Positions 26,879 through 32,942 of a stretch of DNA of 32,942 nt are shown piece after piece. The position numbers were made by a program, and so were the translations under genes. The notes beneath the pieces were generated by a model, which saw only the letters and a list, made by a program, of their open reading frames with translations, ran no database searches and was not told the origin of the DNA. Origin of the DNA: Legionella sp. km772 (GTDB taxonomy: Bacteria > Pseudomonadota > Gammaproteobacteria > Legionellales > Legionellaceae); NCBI RefSeq assembly GCF_003989735.1, contig NZ_RZGQ01000018.1, forward strand, positions 1 to 32,942, given 5' to 3'. How positions within the stretch are numbered: the stretch's first letter is position 1; each line of letters starts with the position of its first letter.

Positions 26879-27335
26879 AACGGCTAGTAATGAGCGCAAG
26901 GTGCAAACCAATGAGCATGCCTATCACCACTAATATAGCGGTTAATTTAATAGGCATGGTCACGTCTAGGGCCGATTCTTCGGGTCGATTAGGGTTATAA
27001 TAAACGTCAATTTCTAAATGATCTTTATAAGCAATCGCGGCCTTATAGGCGATATTACGGGCATATTTGCTATGGGGGTTGTTATGTGCTGTATCCAAAA
27101 ATAAATAGTGCCCTATTAAATTTTTATCATAAACAAAATATTCGTATTCTACTTTAGGCCAAATAGTGTGTCCCTCGCGCACAAGTTTATAACGGGTAAC
27201 ATGCCCTTTTGCCTTTAGCCAGCCTTGGGCATCAAGCAAAACCTGCCGACTATTCCAAAAATGTTGGAACATCATGAGAAGGATGGAAAGCCATGCGAGA
27301 TCTAAAAAAGCCCTTCCAAAATTAAATGTCATCAT
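26871..27335 (-). CDS. DUF3592-like membrane protein
   Basis: 154 residues. A membrane helix near each end (about 10-24 and 130-150) brackets a beta-rich domain with the family pattern W..A.G.V followed by V.YEYFVYDKNLIGHY and the closing VYYNPNRPEESALD. The function of the family is unknown; the domain would face the periplasm or cytoplasm between the two helices. Its stop overlaps that of the IcmL-like gene, and its start is divergent from gcvT by 134 bases. Confidence 0.8.
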   Translation of the reverse strand: MMTFNFGRAFLDLAWLSILLMMFQHFWNSRQVLLDAQGWLKAKGHVTRYKLVREGHTIWPKVEYEYFVYDKNLIGHYLFLDTAHNNPHSKYARNIAYKAAIAYKDHLEIDVYYNPNRPEESALDVTMPIKLTAILVVIGMLIGLHLALITSRFI

Positions 27336-27429
27336 AATTAGCCTAGTTCCTTAAAATTAAAGTATAAATCTATTTCGAAAGAATGTTTAAAAATCAAAGA
27401 GGAAACCTCGCAAAATAACTGGCAATATG

Positions 27430-27435
27430 TATAAT
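27430..27435 (+). promoter_or_regulatory. -10 element upstream of gcvT
   Basis: A perfect TATAAT 35 bases before the gcvT ATG. The corresponding -35 is poor. A short inverted repeat GAGG-AAA-CCTC (27399-27409) lies just upstream and could bind a regulator. The gap holds no glycine riboswitch. Confidence 0.45.
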
Positions 27436-27469
27436 CACAAGCATAAAGCAGATAATAAAAGGATTGCCA

Positions 27470-28552
27470 ATGATTGCTAAAACTCCACTCCACGCTGCTC
27501 ATTTAGCTTGTGGCGCGAAAATGGTTAATTTCCATGACTGGGAAATGCCCCTCCATTATGGCTCTCAATTAAATGAACATCATTTTGTACGAAAGGATGC
27601 AGGTTTATTTGATGTCTCCCATATGACAATTATAGACGTTCTTGGTGCAGGTGGCCGTCAATTTCTTCGAAAATTATTAACCCATGATATCGATCAATTA
27701 ACCCATACAGGCCGAGCCTTATATAGCTGTATGTGCAATGAACATGGCGGAATTATTGATGATCTTATTGTTTATCAGCGCGCATCTGATAATTATCGCC
27801 TCGTACTTAACTCGGCAACCCGTGATAAAGATATGGCCTGGATTTGGGATAAAAGCCAAGGTTTTGCAGTAGGTTTACAAGAACGTCCTGAGTTAGCCAT
27901 GATTGCGGTCCAGGGGCCTAATGCTATTGAAAAGACAAAAAAAATATTGAGCGCTCCGCAATTAGATGCCATTTCCACCCTCACCCATTTTGAATGTGTT
28001 GATGTGGAAAGTTGGTTTTTTGCCCGCACTGGATATACGGGAGAGGATGGTTTTGAAATAATTGTTCCGCAAGAAACGGTAGTACAACTATGGAATGATT
28101 TGCTTGAAGCCGGCGTCAAGCCCTGCGGTCTTGCTGCGCGTGACACCCTACGCTTAGAAGCAGGAATGTTGCTTTATGGCCAAGATATGGATGAGACTAC
28201 CACGCCCTTAGAGTCAGGCCTCGGCTGGACAGTCACCTGGCAACCTGAAGATCGCGGATTTATTGGAATGGGGGCTTTATTTTCCCAGAAACAACAAGGT
28301 GCAGCACGTAAATTGGTAGGCCTTACCTTATTAGAAAAAGGGATTATGCGACCGGGGCAAAAAGTTATTATTGAACAATGCCCTGATGGAATCATTACCA
28401 GCGGCACTTATTCGCCGACTTTAGAAAAATCGATAGCGCTCGCGCGGGTGCCGGTTGGCGTCGGCAGTGAAGTCTTGGTGGATATACGAGGCAAATTAAT
28501 TCCAGCAAAGGTGGGCAAACCCCGTTTTGTGAAAAATGGTACCGCACTATAA
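27470..28552 (+). CDS. gcvT: Glycine cleavage system T protein (aminomethyltransferase)
   Basis: Tetrahydrofolate-dependent enzyme that releases ammonia from the aminomethyl group carried on lipoyl-GcvH and makes methylene-THF. 360 residues. Motifs: N-terminal [20 protein letters not shown], the VSHM segment, the [13 protein letters not shown] block with the catalytic Asp, [10 protein letters not shown] and [13 protein letters not shown]. The frame extends to a TTG at 27464, but AAGGA (27459-27463) is correctly spaced for ATG 27470. First gene of the gcv operon. Confidence 0.96.
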   Translation: MIAKTPLHAAHLACGAKMVNFHDWEMPLHYGSQLNEHHFVRKDAGLFDVSHMTIIDVLGAGGRQFLRKLLTHDIDQLTHTGRALYSCMCNEHGGIIDDLIVYQRASDNYRLVLNSATRDKDMAWIWDKSQGFAVGLQERPELAMIAVQGPNAIEKTKKILSAPQLDAISTLTHFECVDVESWFFARTGYTGEDGFEIIVPQETVVQLWNDLLEAGVKPCGLAARDTLRLEAGMLLYGQDMDETTTPLESGLGWTVTWQPEDRGFIGMGALFSQKQQGAARKLVGLTLLEKGIMRPGQKVIIEQCPDGIITSGTYSPTLEKSIALARVPVGVGSEVLVDIRGKLIPAKVGKPRFVKNGTAL

Positions 28553-28580
28553 GTTAAAAATAATAATAAAGGATATGGAA

Positions 28581-28958
28581 ATGAATGATTTGAAATACAC
28601 TAAAACCCATGAATGGCTAAAAGAAGAACAAGACGAAGTGATTATCGGCATCACTGAGCACGCCCAGCAATTGTTAGGGGATATGGTTTTTGTTGAACTC
28701 CCTGAAATTGGCGATACGGTTGATGCGGGTGATGAATTAGGAGTCGTAGAGTCAGTCAAAGCCGCTTCGGATTTTTATGCCCCTATTGCGGGAACAGTTA
28801 CCGCGATTAATGAAGCCGTAGTAGCTGAGCCTTCTATCGTCAATAACGACCCCTACCAAGCAGGCTGGTTAGTTAAATTAAAGCCCAGTCACCCCCAAGA
28901 AATTAATAATTTATTAACTGCTGAACAATATCAAAATGAGATAGCTGAGGAAGAATAA
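28581..28958 (+). CDS. gcvH: Glycine cleavage system H protein
   Basis: Lipoyl-carrying shuttle of the complex. 125 residues, starting [13 protein letters not shown] as is usual. The lipoylated Lys60 lies in [11 protein letters not shown], and the C-terminal half is complete. Possible starts lie at 28536, 28575 and 28581; AAAGGA (28568-28573) has proper spacing only to 28581. It follows gcvT by 28 bases and ends one base before gcvPA. Confidence 0.97.
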   Translation: MNDLKYTKTHEWLKEEQDEVIIGITEHAQQLLGDMVFVELPEIGDTVDAGDELGVVESVKAASDFYAPIAGTVTAINEAVVAEPSIVNNDPYQAGWLVKLKPSHPQEINNLLTAEQYQNEIAEEE

Positions 28959-28959
28959 T

Positions 28960-30330
28960 ATGCCTTATATTCCACACACGCCTGAAGATACCGAAAAAAT
29001 GTTGCAGGCCATTGGGGTTGAAAAACTAGAACACTTATTTGATGAAATTCCTTCATCATTACAATATGCAGGTTTTCAAAACATCCCAGCAGGTCTTAGT
29101 GAAATGGATATGCTCAAAGAAGCCCATTATCTAGCTAATAAAAACCGTAATGGTATCTGTTTCATTGGCGCAGGCTGTTATGAGCATCATATCCCTGCAG
29201 CGGTGTGGGATATTGCCTCTCGCGGTGAATTTTTAACCGCTTATACCCCCTATCAAGCAGAGGCCAGTCAAGGTACCTTACAGCTTCTTTATGAATACCA
29301 AACCATGATTTGTGAGCTTACTGGCATGGAAGTGGCTAATGCTTCTATGTATGACGGCGCAACAGCCCTTGCTGAGGCAGTTTTAATGGCTGTTCGGGTT
29401 AATAAACACAGCAAGAGCAATAGGGTGCTTATTGCAGGTACAGTGCATCCGTTTTATCGGGAAACGATTGAAACCATAGTACGCAATCAACATATTGAAT
29501 TAATCAGCCTGCCTTTTGATCCACAACAAGGAATAACTGCTCTATCCGCTTTAGAGCACTACAATGAGGAAGATATCACTGCCTTAGTTATTGCCCAACC
29601 TAATTTTTTTGGTTGCCTAGAGCAAGTAGATCAATTAACCGATTGGGCCCATAATCATCAAGTTGTTAGTATAGCTTGTGTTAATCCCGTCTCTTTGGCG
29701 CTATTAAAACCTCCTGGCTTATGGGGGGCGCAGGGGGTCGATATTGCTTGTGGTGAAGGCCAGCCTTTGGGCGCGCCGATGGCCTCAGGCGGACCGTATT
29801 TTGGATTTCTAAGTTCTCGTATGGCCCATGTGCGTCAGATGCCTGGCCGTATTATTGGCTGTACGGTAGATAAAGAAGGTAAACGGGGGTTTAGTTTAAC
29901 CTTACAAGCGCGTGAGCAACACATTCGACGCGCGAAAGCCACGTCCAATATTTGTACCAATCAAGGACTACTCGTTACGGCGGCCACAATTCATATGAGC
30001 TTACTTGGTGCTGAAGGACTTAAGCAAGTAGCAACACAATGCTATCAAAATACACATGAATTAGTGGATAGGCTGACTACAATTCCAGGGGTTGAACTCG
30101 TATTCAACGCGCCTTACTTTCATGAAGCCTTACTAAAACTTAAGTCTCCGGTAGACAGGGTGTTGAACCAACTTGCGCAGGCAGGAATTGCAGGCGGTTA
30201 TGCTCCGGCTATCCATTATCCCCATTTAGAAAATACGCTTTTAGTGTGTGCCACTGAAATGAGAACGACTGAGGAAATGGTTCAATTTACTGAGGCATTA
30301 ACAGCCATCATGACTCAACGAGGTAGCTAA
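28960..30330 (+). CDS. gcvPA: Glycine dehydrogenase (decarboxylating) subunit 1
   Basis: Smaller subunit of the split P protein, which decarboxylates glycine and passes the aminomethyl group to GcvH. 456 residues. It has the fold-type I transferase layout (GAGCYEHHIPAAVWDIASRG, then TAYTPYQAEASQGTLQ, then MTGMEVANASMYDGATAL-like segments) but no PLP-binding Lys, as expected for this subunit. Its ribosome-binding site GAGGAAG lies in the end of gcvH. The stop and the next ATG share a base (TAATG). Confidence 0.96.
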   Translation: MPYIPHTPEDTEKMLQAIGVEKLEHLFDEIPSSLQYAGFQNIPAGLSEMDMLKEAHYLANKNRNGICFIGAGCYEHHIPAAVWDIASRGEFLTAYTPYQAEASQGTLQLLYEYQTMICELTGMEVANASMYDGATALAEAVLMAVRVNKHSKSNRVLIAGTVHPFYRETIETIVRNQHIELISLPFDPQQGITALSALEHYNEEDITALVIAQPNFFGCLEQVDQLTDWAHNHQVVSIACVNPVSLALLKPPGLWGAQGVDIACGEGQPLGAPMASGGPYFGFLSSRMAHVRQMPGRIIGCTVDKEGKRGFSLTLQAREQHIRRAKATSNICTNQGLLVTAATIHMSLLGAEGLKQVATQCYQNTHELVDRLTTIPGVELVFNAPYFHEALLKLKSPVDRVLNQLAQAGIAGGYAPAIHYPHLENTLLVCATEMRTTEEMVQFTEALTAIMTQRGS

Positions 30331-30638
30331 TGTTTATTATTCAATTAAAGTACAAAACCTCTATCAATGAAGTAGATAAATACACGCAAGCGCATCGGGA
30401 GTTTCTTGATTACTACTATAAACAAGGGCTCTTAGTTGCCTCAGGTCCAATGAAGCCAAGGACAGGCGGAATCATCATTGCTGCAAGTACTGATAAGGCT
30501 TATTTGGAGTCAATTTTTAAGCAAGATCCTTTTTACCTGGCCGAAATTGCTGATTATGAGTTTATCGAATTTACTCCAGTAAAGCATCGAGACGAATTAA
30601 AAGAACTTATTCAAAAAACGGAAGGGAAATTATGTTGA
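30330..30638 (+). CDS. YciI-like protein inside the gcv operon
   Basis: 102 residues. A ferredoxin-like YciI fold is indicated by the N-terminal strand MFIIQLKYK, conserved His22 in AHREFL, the turn ASGP (37-40), GGIIIAAS and the DPF triplet (66-68) followed by YEFIEFTPV. YciI proteins are small, often dimeric; some relatives act as dehydrochlorinases or isomerase-type enzymes, but most have no known role. It overlaps gcvPA by one base and gcvPB by seven, so its translation is tied to both P-protein subunits. It could be a chaperone, metabolite-repair or modulatory partner; that is inference. Confidence 0.88.
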   Translation: MFIIQLKYKTSINEVDKYTQAHREFLDYYYKQGLLVASGPMKPRTGGIIIAASTDKAYLESIFKQDPFYLAEIADYEFIEFTPVKHRDELKELIQKTEGKLC

Positions 30639-32101
30639 TTTTTGAATTATCTAAAAAAGAGCGTCAAGCAAAAGCCCAAGCTCCAATAATAAAAAAAATG
30701 ACTTATGAAATTCCCAGTGAATTCCAAAGACAGTCTGCCCCTAAGTTGCCGGCTTGTTCAGAATTGCAAGTAGTACGCCACTACACTCGTTTATCACGTA
30801 AGAACTTTTCTATTGATACTAATTTTTATCCCCTAGGATCTTGTACGATGAAGTACAATCCAAGAGGCGTACACAAAGCTGCATCGATAGCCGGTTTTGC
30901 TAATCGCCATCCTTTAAATATGGAGCAAGAAAGCCAAGGGTTCCTCGAGGCCCTTTATGGCTTACAAAGCAATATTGCAGAAATCACCGGCATGCCAGGA
31001 GTCTCTTTAACCCCCATGGCAGGCTCACAAGGAGAGTTTGCAGGAGTGGCGATGATTAAGGCCTATCATCAATCTCGGGGTGATAGCGCGCGGGATGAAA
31101 TGCTAATTCCTGATGCAGCCCACGGAACCAATCCCGCATCCGCAGTAATGTGCGGCTTTAAAGTGATTGAAATCGCCACTGCTGCAGATGGCGATATTGA
31201 TTTAGAGGAGTTGAAAAGCAAACTAGGGCCAAAAACCGCAGGGATTATGCTAACGAACCCCTCCACCCTCGGTTTGTTTATGCGCCAAATCAAAGAAATA
31301 GCCGCCTTAGTCCATCAAGCCGGAGGTTTATTATATTATGATGGGGCAAATCTCAATGCCATTTTGGGTAAGGTTCGTCCAGGTGATATGGGCTTTGATG
31401 TGATGCATTTGAATTTGCATAAAACGTTTGCTACTCCTCATGGCGGCGGCGGCCCGGGTGCTGGTCCTGTGGCAGTAGGCAAACGTTTAATGCCCTTTAT
31501 GCCCTTGCCGATTGTGAAAAAAACAGACTCCGGCTACCAATGGGCAACCCGCCAAGACTACCCACAAAGTATTGGCCGTCTATCCTGTTTTATGGGTAAC
31601 GCCAGTATTTTGCTCCGTGCTTATTTTTACATGACGGTTTTGGGTAAAGAGGGCTTATTACGGGTTTCTGAATATGCCACACTTAATGCAAATTACTTGC
31701 TTAAGGAATTAACCAAGCTGGGCTTTAGCCCCGCCTACCCTAAGCGTAGAGCATCGCATGAATTTATTGTAAGTTTAAGTCCGGAGAAAAAATCCTTTGG
31801 TATTAGCGCTATGGATTTGGCAAAGCGGTTGTTGGATTATGGCTTTCATGCACCCACTACTTATTTTCCTTTGCTAGTTCCAGAATGCCTTTTAATAGAA
31901 CCCACTGAAACTGAAAGTAAAGAAGAGCTGGATGCTTTTGTCCAAGCGATGCAGAAAATTAGAGCAGAAGCACAGAGCAATCCTCAACTGTTGAAAGACG
32001 CTCCCCACACACTGCCGGTAAAACGTTTAGATGATGTAAAAGCGGCCAGGGAATTAGATTTAAATTATTTTGCTCAAGACAGGAATCAAGCAGTAAACTA
32101 G
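30632..32101 (+). CDS. gcvPB: Glycine dehydrogenase (decarboxylating) subunit 2
   Basis: Catalytic PLP subunit of the split P protein. 489 residues. The PLP Schiff-base Lys264 sits in [15 protein letters not shown], and the phosphate-binding and glycine-loop segments ([31 protein letters not shown]) are intact. ATG 30632 overlaps the end of the YciI-like gene, with GGAAGGG upstream. Together with gcvT, gcvH and gcvPA it gives all specific parts of the cleavage complex; the shared lipoamide dehydrogenase is not in the window. Confidence 0.97.
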   Translation: MLIFELSKKERQAKAQAPIIKKMTYEIPSEFQRQSAPKLPACSELQVVRHYTRLSRKNFSIDTNFYPLGSCTMKYNPRGVHKAASIAGFANRHPLNMEQESQGFLEALYGLQSNIAEITGMPGVSLTPMAGSQGEFAGVAMIKAYHQSRGDSARDEMLIPDAAHGTNPASAVMCGFKVIEIATAADGDIDLEELKSKLGPKTAGIMLTNPSTLGLFMRQIKEIAALVHQAGGLLYYDGANLNAILGKVRPGDMGFDVMHLNLHKTFATPHGGGGPGAGPVAVGKRLMPFMPLPIVKKTDSGYQWATRQDYPQSIGRLSCFMGNASILLRAYFYMTVLGKEGLLRVSEYATLNANYLLKELTKLGFSPAYPKRRASHEFIVSLSPEKKSFGISAMDLAKRLLDYGFHAPTTYFPLLVPECLLIEPTETESKEELDAFVQAMQKIRAEAQSNPQLLKDAPHTLPVKRLDDVKAARELDLNYFAQDRNQAVN

Positions 32102-32137
32102 GCTAGGGTTTGGTCGCATCATCCTTGGCTTTCTTGC

Positions 32138-32746
32138 TTAGACGGCTGTAGACACAATAGTTCCTATGCTGCTTGTGCTACCCACACTGGCTGTATGATG
32201 ATTTAGATTATTCAATAATTGGCCTAAAAAATCTTGTACCTTAGGCTTATTATCTGCAGACGATTGCCCACCTAATAGGTTAACTAATTTATTAAAGCTA
32301 TCGTCCAATTTTTGATTGGATTCAGAACTGCTATTGGTATTTAAGGAGCTAATTAAATTTTGCAAATTAGAGAGTAAATTATCATAACCTTTCGTTGCAC
32401 TTGCAGGAGCGCTAAGCGAACTGTTGTCATTGCTATTTACCTCCGCTCCACCTTGTGACCTTAAAGCGTGAAATAACGAATGCATCAGTTCATGAAGTGC
32501 TTGCCCGACTGTATTTTGGCCGTCGTTACTTGCAGAGGTATTAGAACCTTTTGCATCACTAGGTGGTGGAGGGGGCGGTAAGTTGATACCTACACTATTT
32601 AAGGCTTGAAAGACATCCTGCATAAAACTATTTGCATTTGCCGGGCTTGAATTAGCTTTTGAGAGATTGGTCACTGCAGAACTACTAGAATAGTTGGTAC
32701 CGACTGATCCAATAGCCCCAGTGGCTCCTACGCCAGAAATATTCAT
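32138..32746 (-). CDS. Ser/Asn-rich protein with polyproline run, function unknown
   Basis: 202 residues from ATG 32746. I do not recognise it. The N-terminal 40 residues are Gly/Ser/Ala-rich. A run of six prolines lies at 57-62, and short amphipathic helices separated by Ser/Asn-rich linkers follow: 41-52 (FMQDVFQALN), 82-97, 123-135, 145-159 and 168-184. Helices at 41-50 and 87-95 share the pattern F/L-M-x-x-hydrophobic-F-x-A-L, suggesting a repeated unit. The HELMH at 85-89 looks like a zinc motif but sits in this repeat. There is no signal peptide or membrane segment. AAGG lies 7 bases before the ATG; the upstream TTG at 32767 is less likely. It converges on gcvPB. Confidence 0.7.
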   Translation of the reverse strand: MNISGVGATGAIGSVGTNYSSSSAVTNLSKANSSPANANSFMQDVFQALNSVGINLPPPPPPSDAKGSNTSASNDGQNTVGQALHELMHSLFHALRSQGGAEVNSNDNSSLSAPASATKGYDNLLSNLQNLISSLNTNSSSESNQKLDDSFNKLVNLLGGQSSADNKPKVQDFLGQLLNNLNHHTASVGSTSSIGTIVSTAV

Positions 32747-32942
32747 TGCTACACCTTGAATGGGCAATTAGCGCACAAGCTCATCCTAAATCGCACACTA
32801 ATAGAATTCTTTTCCGTAATTCAGGGTCACCTCATGAAAAATTTTGAGATAAGATAGTGGTTAAAATAGAATCATCCCATCCAGCATTTTTTCTGAGCCG
32901 CTTAATAGATTGCCTTTTCATCTGATTTTTAGTTAATTGAAG
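32747..32942. other. Upstream region of the Ser/Asn-rich gene
   Basis: 196 bases to the window edge. Apart from the ribosome-binding site just before the gene, I see no hairpin, promoter pair or reading frame I can support. Confidence 0.5.

Noticed and set aside
27336..27469. Glycine riboswitch before gcvT
   Set aside because: The gap is 134 bases, too short for the usual tandem form, and none of the conserved core was found.
32479..32494. HELMH as a zinc-protease motif in the Ser/Asn-rich protein
   Set aside because: It lies in a short repeated amphipathic helix of a low-complexity protein, with no third ligand or protease fold visible.
1..32942. CRISPR arrays, tRNA or rRNA genes, insertion sequences, prophage or integrative element
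   Set aside because: No regular repeat-spacer pattern, no cloverleaf I could fold, no transposase, integrase or terminal repeats were seen.

Overview
This window looks like chromosome from a Legionella species other than a standard L. pneumophila strain. Three things point there. First, it has a ProQ/FinO-domain protein of the RocC type, a large SidP-like protein with a CX5R phosphatase motif, and an orphan IcmL/DotI-like protein. Second, the housekeeping order (tkt-gap-pgk-pyk, rocC, dapB, sidP, mmsA-mmsB-acs, engB, cytochrome c4, dsbA, ABC transporter, gcvT-H-PA-PB) matches, from memory, the L. pneumophila lpg0110-lpg0142 region. Third, the DNA is moderately AT-rich. No database search was possible, so the genus is an inference.

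Layout. 1-3716 (minus strand): a 303-base gene-poor edge, oligopeptidase A (prlC), and an unrecognised 441-residue membrane protein. 3958-9667 (plus): the central carbon operon tkt-gap-pgk-pyk, with pgk and pyk overlapping by 17 bases. 9707-12364 (minus): a tight three-gene unit rocC, MltA-like murein hydrolase and uridine-kinase-like protein with an acidic tail. 12660-13586 (plus): a 59-residue membrane peptide of YqaE/Pmp3 type followed by dapB. 13728-16415 (minus): the SidP-like putative Dot/Icm effector. 16645-20903 (plus): mmsA-mmsB-acyl-CoA synthetase, a valine/propionate-type catabolic operon. 20949-21560 (minus): engB. 21663-22859 (plus): dihaem cytochrome c4 and dsbA. 22932-25977 (minus): an ABC importer made of one ATPase and one fused double permease, with no binding protein nearby. 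26179-26307 (plus): a probable small RNA of four tandem hairpins with its own promoter and a textbook terminator. 26363-26878 (plus): an IcmL-like periplasmic protein. 26871-27335 (minus): a DUF3592-like membrane protein. 27470-32101 (plus): gcvT-gcvH-gcvPA-yciI-like-gcvPB. 32138-32746 (minus): a Ser/Asn-rich protein with a hexaproline run.

How the parts fit. Most of the window is conserved metabolism: pentose phosphate and lower glycolysis, glycine cleavage, lysine/diaminopimelate synthesis and branched-chain catabolism, which suits an amino-acid-using intracellular bacterium. Host-interaction or regulatory genes sit between these blocks: the SidP-like protein, the 441-residue membrane protein, the acidic-tailed kinase-like protein, the IcmL-like protein and the RocC-type RNA chaperone. 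The least expected element is the four-hairpin RNA at 26179-26307, with C-rich loops and a FinO-type terminator hairpin. It could be a partner of the RocC-type protein encoded 14 kb away, but nothing in the sequence proves that. No tRNA, rRNA, insertion sequence, prophage or CRISPR array was seen.
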